64,000 nucleotides of DNA from Lachnospiraceae oral taxon 107 str. F0167 (GCA_000209465.1 GL890586.1:75058-139057), one strand, 5' to 3'; numbered from the stretch's first letter, positions 16,450-27,200 are shown. Program-made: numbers and translations. Notes: a model not told the origin generated them from the letters alone.

Positions 16450-17707
16450 TCTTGTTTTGAAAATTAGCTCTTTGGCTATAGCTTTTTTTGTATGGATCAT
16501 AGTAATTAATATATCAAATCCGATAGTTACAAGAAGCCAAATGGTACCACTTGAAGTGGTAAATTCGGATATAATTGCAGATGCGGGTAAGACATATTCA
16601 TTGACAAGTGCAAATACCGTGACTGTAAGTTATGAGGTGCGAACAAGGGATGAGGGAAAAATCTCCGCATCGGATTTTAAAGTGTCTGTAGATCTTGGGG
16701 ATATGTATGATATAACAGGTGCCATACCTATATCGGTGGAGGTAGTAAATAATAAGGATCTTATAATGGGTGCGGTGATTACAAAGCCGAGTATTGTAAG
16801 AGTAAGCATAGAAGATTTGCAAAGAAAGGAGTTTACACTTACAACAAAAATAAAGGGTACTCCATCAGACGGTTATTCTGTCGGAGAGATAAGACTTGAG
16901 CGAACCGGTGTGGCTGTTACGGGACCTGTATCGGTTATAGGTCAAATAAGTCAGGTAGGTGTGGAGATAGATGTTACGGGGCTTGACAGTAATGACAGCG
17001 GAAATGCCAAGTTGCAGTACTTTGATGCCAATGGGAATGCCTTTATAATATCCGACAGCAGGGTAAGTAAAAGCTTTGATAATGTGGATTATGATATAGT
17101 AATGCTCAATGGAAGAACTCTTGCACTCAACTTTGATGTGGGAGGAAAGGCTGCTGAAGGTTATGTATTTACCGGCGCCGAGAGCAGTACAAAATCCATA
17201 CAGGTCAGAGGTATGCCGGAGGCGCTTGAAAGTCTTGACTCTATTACTATTCCGGCTACGGCACTCAGTGTTGAGGGTGCTACAAGTGATATTATCACCA
17301 CTGTAGATATTAAAGATTTCCTGCCTGAAAATGTGGAAGCGGTAGGAGAAACAAAAATTGCGGTTACTTTAAAGGTTGAGGCGCTTGATCATAAAACACT
17401 TACTTTGACAATAAGTGATTTTGAGGTAAAGGGTGCCAGACCGGGAGTAACTACAAATATTGTACCTGAAAGAATAATGGTAGTGGTTTCGGGATTGACT
17501 GCAAATCTTGAGTCAATAACAGGTGCCGATCTTCAGGCAACACTGGATATAGGCAATATGGTTTCAGGCGGAAATACCGGAAGTCTTACATTTAATCTGC
17601 CGGAAGGTTTGCATGTGGATTCATATACACCTTTTGAGGTGCTGATAGGAAATCATGCAAGTGAAACAACTTCGGCAGAACAAAACAGTACTACTATAGG
17701 GAACTAA
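16433..17707 (+). CDS. cdaR: CdaA regulatory protein, YbbR domains
   Basis: 424 residues. One N-terminal membrane anchor (LKISSLAIAFFVWIIVINIS) is followed by about four extracellular beta-rich YbbR-type repeats, each ending in segments like ITKPSIVRVSIEDL and VPERIMVVVSGL. It ends in a Ser/Thr-rich tail. CdaR binds and modulates CdaA at the membrane. Confidence 0.9.
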   Translation: MIKTNNLVLKISSLAIAFFVWIIVINISNPIVTRSQMVPLEVVNSDIIADAGKTYSLTSANTVTVSYEVRTRDEGKISASDFKVSVDLGDMYDITGAIPISVEVVNNKDLIMGAVITKPSIVRVSIEDLQRKEFTLTTKIKGTPSDGYSVGEIRLERTGVAVTGPVSVIGQISQVGVEIDVTGLDSNDSGNAKLQYFDANGNAFIISDSRVSKSFDNVDYDIVMLNGRTLALNFDVGGKAAEGYVFTGAESSTKSIQVRGMPEALESLDSITIPATALSVEGATSDIITTVDIKDFLPENVEAVGETKIAVTLKVEALDHKTLTLTISDFEVKGARPGVTTNIVPERIMVVVSGLTANLESITGADLQATLDIGNMVSGGNTGSLTFNLPEGLHVDSYTPFEVLIGNHASETTSAEQNSTTIGN

Positions 17708-17719
17708 GGGAGGTTTTTG

Positions 17720-17989
17720 ATGGTTTCGGAAGAGATAAAGGTGATAAACCCAAGCGGATTACATCTGCGGCCTGCAGGTAATTTATGTAAGGAAGCATTA
17801 AGATATGATTCCAAAATAAATATTATTTTTGGAGATGCTACGGCAAATGCAAAGAGTGTTCTTAGTGTACTTGCTACATGTGTAAAATGTGGTGATATCA
17901 TAAAAATAACCTGTGACGGAAGAGATGAAAATGAAGCTTTGGAGGCTTTAAAAAATTTGATAAATTCAGGTTTTGGTGAGTTAAAGTAA
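17720..17989 (+). CDS. ptsH: Phosphocarrier protein HPr
   Basis: 89 residues. SGLHLRPAG places the phosphorylated histidine exactly at position 15. NAKSVLSVLA places the HPr-kinase serine at position 46. The ATG follows GGGAGG at good spacing; an in-frame TTG sits one codon upstream. It carries phosphate from enzyme I to sugar-specific PTS components. It is followed by ptsI 13 bases later. Confidence 0.92.
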   Translation: MVSEEIKVINPSGLHLRPAGNLCKEALRYDSKINIIFGDATANAKSVLSVLATCVKCGDIIKITCDGRDENEALEALKNLINSGFGELK

Positions 17990-18002
17990 GTAGAGGTTTA
18001 TA

Positions 18003-19720
18003 ATGAAAATTTATGGTGTAGGGGCAGCCGAGGGTATAGGCATCGGTGTTGCAAAGGTAGTCAGAGAACAAAGTGTGGAAGTAATAAAAAAAATATTCCT
18101 GATATTGAAACGGAAGTAAAAAACTTCATGGAAATTTTGGAAATTACTAAAGCCGAGACTGAAGAAATGTCACAGACATTGGAAAAAAACGCTTCGGCGA
18201 AGGAAGCGGAGATTTTGTTCGGACATATTATGCTTATGTCGGATCCTATGCTTGTGGATGAAATAGTAAACCGTATCAAAAACGACATGGTCTGTGCAGA
18301 ATATGCTATAGACGAGGTTTGTAATCAGTATTCATCAGTATTTGCTTCAATGGATGATGAGCTTATGCAGCAAAGGGCGACCGATATGCATGATATAAAG
18401 CTGAGACTTATAAAAAAGATCCTGGGTATTGAAAGTACGGATCTTTCAAAACTTCCCTATGGAAGCATTTTAGTTGCAAAGGATCTTACACCTTCTATGA
18501 CCGCAGGGCTAAATCCGGAGAATGTGCTGGGTATTGTTACCGAGTTTGGCGGAAAGACTTCACATTCGGCAATTCTTGCAAGAGCTCTTGAGATACCGGC
18601 TGTAGTCGGTCTTTCGGATTTACCTGACGATATAAAAGATGATACCGATATACTTATTGACGGTGAGAACGGAGAGGTTATTATACTTCCAAATGAGGAA
18701 GAAAAGGCGGAATATGAAAAGAAAAGAAATGAATTTGCCTCGAATAAAGAACTTTTAAAGAAATACAGGGAATTATCAAGTATTTCAAAGGACGGTAAAA
18801 GGGTAGAGATAGCAGGAAATATAGGAAGTCCTGAAGATGTAAATAAAGTAATTGAAAATGGCGGAGAGGGTATAGGACTTTTCAGAACAGAATTCCTCTT
18901 TATGGACAGAGATTCTATGCCAAGTGAAGAAGAGCAGTTTGAAAGTTATAAGAAGGTCGCTGTGGCAATGGATGGAAAGCCTGTAATCATCAGAACTTTG
19001 GATATAGGTGGAGATAAGGAAATTCCATATATGGGTATACAAAAAGATGAAAACCCGTTCTTGGGATATCGTGCTATAAGACTTTGCCTTGACAGAAAAG
19101 AAGATATATATATACCACAGCTAAGAGCATTGCTTCGTGCAAGTGCATTTGGTAACATAAAGATTATGCTGCCTCTTATTACATCAATGGATGAAATAAG
19201 AGAGGCTAAGGCTCTTATAGAAACTATAAAGGCTGAATTTGATTCTAAGAATATTGCTTACAACAAGGACATAGAGGTGGGAATTATGATAGAGACCGCC
19301 GCGGCATCACTTCTTGCGGATATATTTGCAAAAGAGGTGGATTTTTTCAGTATCGGCACAAATGATTTAATACAATACACTATGTCTGTGGACAGAGGTA
19401 ATGTAAAAATAGCCGGTCTGTATTCACCATTTTCACCTGCGGTACTCAGAAGTATTCACAGAATTATAACTGAGGGTAAGAAGGCAGGTATAATGGTAGG
19501 TATGTGCGGTGAGGCTGCTGCCGATCCTCTGCTTATCCCTGTGCTTTTGTCATGGGGAATGGATGAGTTTTCAATGTCGGCTTCAAGCATATTAAAGTCA
19601 AGACAGATAATTTCTCTTTGTGACAGTGAGGCTTTGCGTACCAAGGTAGATAAAGTACTTGAACTTGCCACAGAGAGTGAAATCACGAACTATTTAAAGA
19701 AATTAACAGAGGAGCTTTAA
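18003..19720 (+). pseudogene. ptsI: PTS enzyme I with -1 frameshift near the N-terminus
   Basis: The start gives MKIYGVGAAEGIGIGVAKVV, the normal enzyme I N-terminus, but the frame stops at 18117-18119. After the A-run at 18086-18093 the -1 frame reads NIPDIETEVKNF and on to the C-terminus. It keeps GGKTSHSAILARALEIPAVVG (active histidine), FRTEFLFMDR and GMCGEAAADP (active cysteine). In the zero frame the run is read A AAA AAA, as at 7096. A sequencing loss of one A is the simplest explanation because ptsI is a core gene; true disruption or programmed slippage remain possible. Enzyme I transfers phosphate from PEP to HPr. Confidence 0.85.
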
Positions 19721-21012
19721 TGTTAATATATCTTATTTGTAGTTTATCAGCGTATTTATTTTCCCGGATAGAGCAGTATGCCCTATCTGGGTTTGTTCTG
19801 ATTTTGGCGGCAGTATATCTGTATATAAAAGAATACGGATACTCAAAATCACTTGTAAACTTGAGAGGAATCTTTTCTCTGGCATTTGTAGGAGGAGAGG
19901 GGCTTTCCGCTATGAAACTTTCATATCTTGCAAAGCCTTGGAATATTATTACCTGGCTATGTATAAGCTTGGCTTTTATATGTTTTTATGCCGTATTTAA
20001 TATATTAAAAGAATATGGAGGAAATCCATATATTAATAGTGAGAGAGTACTTGAAAAGAGTAATGAAAACAGGATGTATGCATGTGTTATAATAATTGCT
20101 TTAGTATCCGCTGTTGCATTTAATATAGAGGCGATCATACTTGGATTTATTCCTTTTTTTGAAAGAGGTGTTCCTCATGCGTATTCATATTTCCACATTT
20201 CGGGAGTACATTATTTTACGGTAAGCTGTGTTTTAATACCTGCTCTGAGTATTATATATCTACATGAGGAAGGTAAATTGGATGCTGTTAAGCTGGTATT
20301 TTTAAGCTTGGCAAATATTATAGCTATAATTATACCGATACTATGTGTATCCAGATTTCAATTTATGTTTGCTGTGCTTTTAGCCTTTATTACATTCCTT
20401 ATTTTAAAAAGAGAAAAAATAAAACCGATATACTCTATTATGCTGATTGTGGTAATAGTGCCTGTGTATTTATTGCTTTCTGTTTTAAGAAGCCATGATG
20501 TGGAGTATCTGAACGGAATTTTTGAGATGAAATATAAGTTCCCTATTTACATCAGTCAGCCATATATTTATATCGCAAACAATTATGATAATTTGGATAC
20601 CTTGATTAATGAACTGCCAAATCATAGCTTAGGAATGAAGGGATTATTTCCTTTATGGGCACTTACAGGGCTTAAATTTGTATATCCTAAGCTCGTTGAT
20701 TTCCCTATATTTGTAAATAAAACCGAGCTGACAACGGTTACATTGTTCTATGATGCCTTTTATGATTTCGGAATCATAGGTGTGGGGGTATTTTCAGCAA
20801 TACTCGGTGCTGTAAGTTATATGTTTGAAAAATGGATAAGGAGTACAAAGCATGCCGCATTTTATATGATATATGCTCAATTCTTTATATATATGGCGCT
20901 ATCATTTTTCACCACATGGTTTTCAAATCCTGCGACATGGTTTTATTTTATAGTTACGGTAGCTATATTCTTTATATGTGAACAAAAGGGAAAGCAGGTT
21001 TTTAGAAAATAA
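19720..21012 (+). CDS. Polytopic membrane protein, Wzy-like polymerase candidate
   Basis: 430 residues with about ten or eleven hydrophobic segments and a large loop near the middle to late part (QPYIYIANNYDNLDTLIN and onward). The pattern resembles oligosaccharide repeat-unit polymerases (O-antigen polymerase family). Sequence conservation in these proteins is low, so the call rests on topology and is moderate. The ATG overlaps the ptsI stop by one base, so it is cotranscribed with ptsHI. Confidence 0.5.
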   Translation: MLIYLICSLSAYLFSRIEQYALSGFVLILAAVYLYIKEYGYSKSLVNLRGIFSLAFVGGEGLSAMKLSYLAKPWNIITWLCISLAFICFYAVFNILKEYGGNPYINSERVLEKSNENRMYACVIIIALVSAVAFNIEAIILGFIPFFERGVPHAYSYFHISGVHYFTVSCVLIPALSIIYLHEEGKLDAVKLVFLSLANIIAIIIPILCVSRFQFMFAVLLAFITFLILKREKIKPIYSIMLIVVIVPVYLLLSVLRSHDVEYLNGIFEMKYKFPIYISQPYIYIANNYDNLDTLINELPNHSLGMKGLFPLWALTGLKFVYPKLVDFPIFVNKTELTTVTLFYDAFYDFGIIGVGVFSAILGAVSYMFEKWIRSTKHAAFYMIYAQFFIYMALSFFTTWFSNPATWFYFIVTVAIFFICEQKGKQVFRK

Positions 21013-21036
21013 ATGCATAAATTTAAATAGTAAATA

Positions 21037-21065
21037 TTGACAAATTTTAGATTTTAAAGTATAAA
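21037..21065 (+). promoter_or_regulatory. Strong sigma-A promoter of the T-box transcript
   Basis: TTGACA, 17 bases, TATAAA. The leader RNA would begin about 25 bases before stem I of the T-box. Confidence 0.8.
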
Positions 21066-21096
21066 ATAATAAAACCGTTGATTGGGAGAAAAGAAA

Positions 21097-21317
21097 TTAG
21101 TTACTCACAGAGAGTCGGAGGTGCTGAGAACCGATAGGGATGACGATTTTAATATGGACCCAAGAGGGCAAGGTGAAAGGAAACGAGTAGCTAAGACGGG
21201 CGCTCCCGTTACAGAGCAGAAAATGTGTCGGCATTTTTTTAGAGAGAGTATTTTTACTAATGAAGGTGGTACCGCAGGCTATGCTTGTCCTTTGGATAAG
21301 CGTATCCTGCGTTTTTT
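21097..21317 (+). promoter_or_regulatory. T-box riboswitch, Trp (UGG) specifier
   Basis: Stem I closes by pairing TTAGTTACTC (21097-21106) with GAGTAGCTAA (21185-21194). AGAGAGT (21109-21115) and the GGTGCTGAGAACCGAT stretch are typical stem I elements. The specifier-loop triplet TGG (21155-21157) followed by A indicates tRNA-Trp. A hairpin ACGGG/CCCGT follows, then the T-box sequence AAGGTGGTACCGC (21263-21275). The terminator stem CGCAGG/CCTGCG (21273-21311) ends in six T. Uncharged tRNA-Trp should favour the antiterminator and turn on the importer. Confidence 0.92.
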
Positions 21318-21484
21318 ATTGCATAAATGTATGGACTGTGATGATATAGGCTGATATGTGAATTTCTGTCGGCATCAAGGGAGTTGCAGCGGCAAAGGAG
21401 TGATGTGTGACTTATGCAGATAACCGGAAAGTATATTCTAATTATATAAATATTCACTACATAAAATGCCATAAGGAGGAGAAA
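21318..21484 (+). other. Leader segment after the T-box terminator
   Basis: About 165 bases of untranslated leader separate the T-box terminator from the trpX start codon. I see no second terminator and no convincing small gene. A clear AAGGAGG site lies at its end. Confidence 0.5.
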
Positions 21485-22549
21485 ATGAAATTAATAAAGA
21501 AACTTGGAATTATTGCAATAGGTGCGGTATTGATGGCAGGATGTACACCTAAGGATGCTACAACAAGAAGCAGTACCGAGAGTACTGCGGCAGAAAGTTC
21601 AGCTACAGAATCCGGCAAGGATGAAAGTAAAGCAGAGAATACAGATAAAGATTTGAAAAAAATCGGTGTAATACAATTGGTTGAACATAAATCACTTGAT
21701 ATAATATATAACTCATTTAAGGATGAACTAAAAAATCTCGGATATATAGACGGTGAGAATGTAAAGATAACCTTTCAAAATGCACAGGGGGATATGTCAA
21801 ATATCACCAGTATAGTACAGGGATTTGAGGGGGATAAGCAGGATGTCGTTGTAGGAATTGCAACACCTGTAGCACAGGGGGCAATGAGTCTTACAAAATC
21901 TACACCGGTGGTATTTTCGGCAGTTACAGATCCTATAGGGGCGGGTATACTGACAGATATGAATGCACCTGATAAGGGGATGACAGGCACAAGTGATGCC
22001 GTACAGATTGATAAGATAATGGATTTGGCGCTTCAGATAAGCCCTGATGTAAAAAAGGTAGGATTTATATATAATCCGGGAGAGGACAATTCCGTAACCA
22101 ACCTTGGTTTACTTGAAAATTATGCAAAGGAAAAGAATCTGGAACTTGAGACTGTAAGTATTTCTACAAGCGCAGATCTTCAAACCGCAGCAGCAACATT
22201 GTTTGAAAAGGTGGATATGATTTTTGTATCAAATGATAATACTGTTGCAGAGGCAATGCCGATACTTACCTCAGAGGCAATCAAGGCTAAAAAGCCTATA
22301 TATGTAGGTGCAGATTCAATGGTTATGGATGGAGGTCTTGCCACTGTAGGTATTGATTATACAGACCTTGGAAAAGAAACCGCAAAGATGGTGGATGAGA
22401 TAATTAAGGGAAAATCTGTAGAAGAGATTCCTGTAAAAGTATTTAAGGATGATTTATTTATATATGTAAATACCGATACTGCAGCCGCACTCGGCATAGA
22501 GATACCTGAGAGTATAAGAACAGATAAGAAATTTGTGGAAATCAAATAA
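21485..22549 (+). CDS. trpX: ABC transporter substrate-binding lipoprotein (TrpX-like)
   Basis: 354 residues. Lipoprotein signal peptide MKLIKKLGIIAIGAVLMAGC with lipobox LMAGC, then a Ser/Thr/Glu linker. The mature domain (KKIGVIQLVEHKSLD, GIATPVAQGAMS, PVVFSAVTDPIGAG) belongs to the ABC_sub_bind family typified by pneumococcal TrpX. The Trp T-box upstream supports tryptophan, or a precursor, as ligand. Start chosen after AAGGAGG; the open frame extends upstream into the leader. Confidence 0.88.
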   Translation: MKLIKKLGIIAIGAVLMAGCTPKDATTRSSTESTAAESSATESGKDESKAENTDKDLKKIGVIQLVEHKSLDIIYNSFKDELKNLGYIDGENVKITFQNAQGDMSNITSIVQGFEGDKQDVVVGIATPVAQGAMSLTKSTPVVFSAVTDPIGAGILTDMNAPDKGMTGTSDAVQIDKIMDLALQISPDVKKVGFIYNPGEDNSVTNLGLLENYAKEKNLELETVSISTSADLQTAAATLFEKVDMIFVSNDNTVAEAMPILTSEAIKAKKPIYVGADSMVMDGGLATVGIDYTDLGKETAKMVDEIIKGKSVEEIPVKVFKDDLFIYVNTDTAAALGIEIPESIRTDKKFVEIK

Positions 22550-22560
22550 TAGGAGCAAAA

Positions 22561-23460
22561 ATGACATTATCAACATTACTGGGAAGTATTGAACTGGGAC
22601 TTATATTCGCAATATTATCATTGGGATTATTTATAGCATTTAGAATACTGGATTTACCGGATCTGACAGTGGATGGAAGCTTTGTGACCGGACTTGCATA
22701 CAGCGCAGTCTGGTCTGTAGCTAAAAATCCATATATGGGAATCTTTATGGGATCCATGGGTGGAATGCTTGCAGGCATTGTGACCGGAATACTTCATACT
22801 AAATTAAAAATACATGCTATATTGGCAGGAATACTCACAATGACAGGATTATATTCCATAAATCTTTTTGTAATGGGTGATAAGCCAAGTGTTTTCTTCT
22901 ATGGCGAAAAGACTGTATTTACTCCGTTTGAAGGTAAATTTTATATAAGCGGGGTAGATATAGGGAAGCTGATTTTACTTTTTATAATAGTTTTAATACT
23001 GACTATACTTCTTAGAATATTCTTAATGACTCAAGTGGGACTATCTTTAAGAGCCACGGGAGATAATGAAGCAATGGTAAGAAGTTCAAGTATTAACACC
23101 GATGCAATGAAAATACTCGGATTTGCCGTTTGCAATCTTATTGTGGCTTTTTCGGGAGCGGTATATGCCCAGTACAATATGACCGCAACTCATGGTATGG
23201 GAACAGGAATGCTGGTACTTGGACTTGCAAGTATCATAATAGGTGAGACAGTCATAGGAAAGAGAGGAATGTTAAGGCATTTGTTTGCAATAGTTATAGG
23301 AGCGATAATATATCGTATAATGCTTACAATAGCCTTCGGACTTGGGCTTCCAGCAATATATTTAAAACTGTTCTCGGCAGTAATAGTGGTGGTTGCAATA
23401 AGTATACCGTTGATAAAACCTACAATTGTCAGATGGAGAAAAATACATGCTGGAAATTAA
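22561..23460 (+). CDS. trpY: ABC transporter permease (TrpY-like)
   Basis: 299 residues with eight or nine membrane segments. The layout resembles branched-chain-amino-acid-type permeases (LDLPDLTVDGSFVTGLAYSA; LRATGDNEAMVRSS). It sits between the binding protein and the ATPase, overlaps the ATPase gene by 14 bases, and is in the T-box transcript. Confidence 0.88.
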   Translation: MTLSTLLGSIELGLIFAILSLGLFIAFRILDLPDLTVDGSFVTGLAYSAVWSVAKNPYMGIFMGSMGGMLAGIVTGILHTKLKIHAILAGILTMTGLYSINLFVMGDKPSVFFYGEKTVFTPFEGKFYISGVDIGKLILLFIIVLILTILLRIFLMTQVGLSLRATGDNEAMVRSSSINTDAMKILGFAVCNLIVAFSGAVYAQYNMTATHGMGTGMLVLGLASIIIGETVIGKRGMLRHLFAIVIGAIIYRIMLTIAFGLGLPAIYLKLFSAVIVVVAISIPLIKPTIVRWRKIHAGN

Positions 23461-24238
23461 AAATGTAAATGTAATCTTTAATAAGGATACTGTAAATGAA
23501 AAAAGAGCGTTAAGGGATCTAAGTCTTATATTAAATGACGGAGATTTTGCTACAGTGATAGGCAGTAACGGAGCCGGGAAGTCCACCATGCTGAATGTTA
23601 TAGCAGGCAATATAGAGGTGGAAAGCGGAAAAATATATAATAACGGGCTTGATATTACCTATATGAAGGAGCATAAAAGAGCAAGATTTATAGGCAGATT
23701 GTATCAGGATCCGTTAAAGGGAACTGCGCCTCATATGACAATAGAAGAAAATATGGGACTTGCATACAGCCGTGGAAAGAGAGTAAGATTCGGGCTGGGT
23801 GTCAGAAGAAGTGATAGGGAGTATTTTAAATCGGTCTGTGCCAAGTTGGGGCTTGGACTTGAACATAGATTAAAAAATGAGGTGGGCGGTCTTAGCGGTG
23901 GGCAAAGGCAGGCTTTGACACTTTTAATGGCTACTATGGAAACACCTGAATTATTATTGCTTGATGAGCATACGGCTGCGCTTGATCCGAAAACAAGTAA
24001 AAAAATAATGGAAATAACCGATAGAATTGTAAGTGAGAATCATATTACAACACTAATGATCACTCATAATATCAGGGATGCACTTGATTATGGAAATAAG
24101 ACCATTGTTATGAACAATGGAGGTATACTTACAATACTGGAAGGCGAAGAAAGAAAATCAATGACTGTTTCAGATGTGATGAAGCTTTATTCAGGAACAG
24201 ATGCAATATTAAGTGATAAAATGATTTTAGGAAATTAA
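23447..24238 (+). CDS. trpZ: ABC transporter ATP-binding protein (TrpZ-like)
   Basis: 263 residues. Walker A GSNGAGKST, signature LSGGQRQALTL, Walker B LLLLDEHTAALDP and the switch histidine in LMITHNIRDAL. The ATG inside the end of the permease gene gives the normal N-terminus (MLEIKNVNVIF). The gene ends in the bidirectional terminator shared with the penicillin-binding protein gene. Confidence 0.9.
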   Translation: MLEIKNVNVIFNKDTVNEKRALRDLSLILNDGDFATVIGSNGAGKSTMLNVIAGNIEVESGKIYNNGLDITYMKEHKRARFIGRLYQDPLKGTAPHMTIEENMGLAYSRGKRVRFGLGVRRSDREYFKSVCAKLGLGLEHRLKNEVGGLSGGQRQALTLLMATMETPELLLLDEHTAALDPKTSKKIMEITDRIVSENHITTLMITHNIRDALDYGNKTIVMNNGGILTILEGEERKSMTVSDVMKLYSGTDAILSDKMILGN

Positions 24239-24283
24239 AAAAGATGTCGCAAAACCAAAAATATGATTTTGCGACATCTTTTT
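24238..24283. terminator. Bidirectional terminator, convergent genes
   Basis: A perfect 17-bp inverted repeat (arms 24238-24254 and 24267-24283, AAAAAGATGTCGCAAAA) has a 12-base loop. It carries an A tract on one side and a T tract on the other, so it serves both strands. It overlaps the stop codons of both flanking genes. Confidence 0.9.
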
Positions 24284-27200
24284 ATTGTCCCGGTCCTATA
24301 AGAACAGGTGATCCCTGGTCACCCGGACCTTCAGTGGATATGGAAGGTCCGGGCCCCGAACGGGGAGTATTATTTTGGGGTTTTGTGACTCCGGGACCGT
24401 TTAAAACATCAGAATCCTCGGTAGACCTCGGAGGTGATGTGGTTTTTATAGATGAAGAAGTAGTGGTTTCAGGAGTGATAATTTCTGAAGGCTGCTTCTT
24501 CGGCTTTGTATTTTTTTGCCCTGATTTAGCTGATGTAGTCGTAGGCTGTGGAACTGTCGTAGGTTGCGTGGCTGCAGTAGGGGCTACCGGTGCAGCTCCG
24601 ACTGTATCACCTCCGGGTGATGCCGCCACTGAAACATTGCTCTTACTCCTTGGGGTAACAACAGGGTGATTACTTGATATAGGTGCCACTCCTATGCCGG
24701 CATCATCGCTTTCATTTGATGTAGGGGCATTGGAATCAAGTATAGGATTTACATTGCCATGTAAATTACAAGTGGCGGACGGTGCAAGATATTTTGAATC
24801 ATCCGTACTTGATTGTCCGGGAGGCACTATCATAAATACTCTTGTAGTAGTACTTGGGCAGTTTGGTGTAGGTAAAAGACCGCTTTCACTACAGACTGTG
24901 ACAGCAGTATGGTGGTCACAAAATTCTGTAGGTGCTGTTCCCTTGGCAAAGTATTCTGTATATGTTGCATTGCCGCGAGGATCATGTTCACATACTCCGG
25001 GGATGGCAAGTTTACCGGATTTTCTGCATACTACTGCGGTTTCAACGGAATCAGGTACAGGGAAGCCTACATCCTCGGCACCTTCTGAAACTTTATTCAT
25101 AATCTTTCGCCAGATATCCTTGTGGAAGCTCGTACCTCCATTGTCGGAAAGCGTTTGATTTTCATCACAACCTGCCCATACACCGGCAGTATAATATGGT
25201 GTAAATCCTACAAACCACACATCCACATTTTTTGATGTGGTACCTGATTTACCCGCTACACTCATATGATCAAGATGTGCTCTGGTTGAGGTTGAGTTTA
25301 TATTTACTCCGCTGCTTGCAAATTTTTTGTTATTCTCGGTAGAAGCCGCCATGGCATCTGTGAGAAGGAAGGCTGTGGAATCCTTTATAACTCTATGTGT
25401 TTGAGGATTGCTGTTATCAAGTATAGTTTTGCCGTTGTGGTCCACAATCTTTGTAAAGAAAACAGGCTTTGTATATACACCATGATTTGCAATAGTAGCA
25501 AAGGCGCCTGTAAGCTCAAGATTGGTTACACCCTTTGTAAGACCGCCAAGAGCTAAAGAGCCGTTATAATCCTGGTCTGTAAGAGTGGTAATACCGAAAT
25601 CCATGGCATATTCCACACCGACTCTTGGGGTGACGGTTTCCATAAGTGTTTTTAGGGCAACTATATTCATAGAATATATTATACCGTCACGTATGCTTGA
25701 CCAGCCCATATAACCCTGTTTATCATACCAGTTTTGGAAGGTCTTATCTCCGATAGTATATTCAGCATCATAATATGTTGTAGCCAAAGTATCGCCGCTG
25801 GTATCAAGAGCAGGTGCAAAGGCGGATATTACCTTGAATGTGGAGCCCGGTTGTCTTGTAGTGCCTGTAGCCCTGTTAAGAGAGAGGGATGAGGTTTTTT
25901 CACCTCGACCTCCACTGATGGCTTTTACCGCACCATTTGTTTGATCCATAAGTACAAAGGATACCTGTGGTTCTAAAACAATCTTCACACTCTCACCCAC
26001 TACGGTATCTCCTTCCTTTACTACAGTGGCTTTGTAGCTTTCGGCATCGGCTCTTGCAGCTTCCTCGCTTTGATATAAGCCGTTAAAGCCGTCTGCAAGT
26101 ACTTCCGTATGATATTTATTTATATCTTTTTCCGAATAATTATGTGAGTTCTTTTCACTGTCTGTTACTGTAAGCCTGTATTCCAGTGCAAATTTAGTAT
26201 CAGGATAATTCTCGGGATTGTTTACCTCGCTGTCAACTATCTGCTGCAGAGCGGGATCCTGAGTGGTATATATGGACAATCCTCCGCTGTATAAAAGATT
26301 ATGAGCCTGAGTTTCGGTATATCCGAGTTCATTTATAAAGGCGGATGTTACCTGTGATATCAATGCATCAGTAAAATAGCTGTAGGGGCTGTACTTTTCC
26401 TTTGCAAGTGTATTTATATTCTGTATTCTTGAATATACATCATCCGCAAGTGCCTCTTCCTGTTGCTCTTTTGATATATAGCCCTGCTCATACATATATT
26501 GAAGAATTATTTTTCTTCTTTCGGAATTTGCCTTTTGCCCTGTGATAGGATTGTATTTTGTAGGTCCCTTTGTAATGCCTGCTATTACGGTAGCCTCGGA
26601 AAGAGTCAAATCGGATACTTCTTTGCCGAAATACCTTCTGGCTGCCACCTTTACACCAAGGGAGTTGCTTCCAAGATTTATGGTGTTGAGATAATTTGTA
26701 AGTATAAGTTTCTTATCCATTTGTTTTTCAAGCTTTACAGCCAGATACATCTCCTGGAATTTTCTCTCTACCTTCTCTCCGAAACTTCTCTCACGACCGC
26801 CGTTAAAAACATTGTTTTTTATAAGCTGCTGTGTGATGGTCGAGCCTCCGCCGGAAGAACTTTTATTTGTAAGCACTCCGCTGATTGCTCGAAGGATTGC
26901 CCTTGTATCTATACCGTTATGTTTCCAAAATCTTGAATCTTCTATAGCAACAAAGGCGTCAATAAGAACTTTAGGTAATTCATCATAGGTCACTTCTTCA
27001 CGGTTGGAACCTGCCATTACCAAGGTATCGGTTATTTGACCTGAAGAATTATATACTGTTGTGGCATATCCAAGCGGAACAATACTGTCCACATCCACAT
27101 CCGGAGCATTATCAATAATTCCCTTTATCATGCCGACTACCATGGCACCGCCAAGAACCGATACTACAAGCAGAGAAAGAAAGAATGTCTTTACCACTTT

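Noticed and set aside
24694-25158. Open frame on the plus strand inside the PBP gene
   Set aside because: Antisense to the well-supported PBP coding sequence, no ribosome binding site, no family resemblance.
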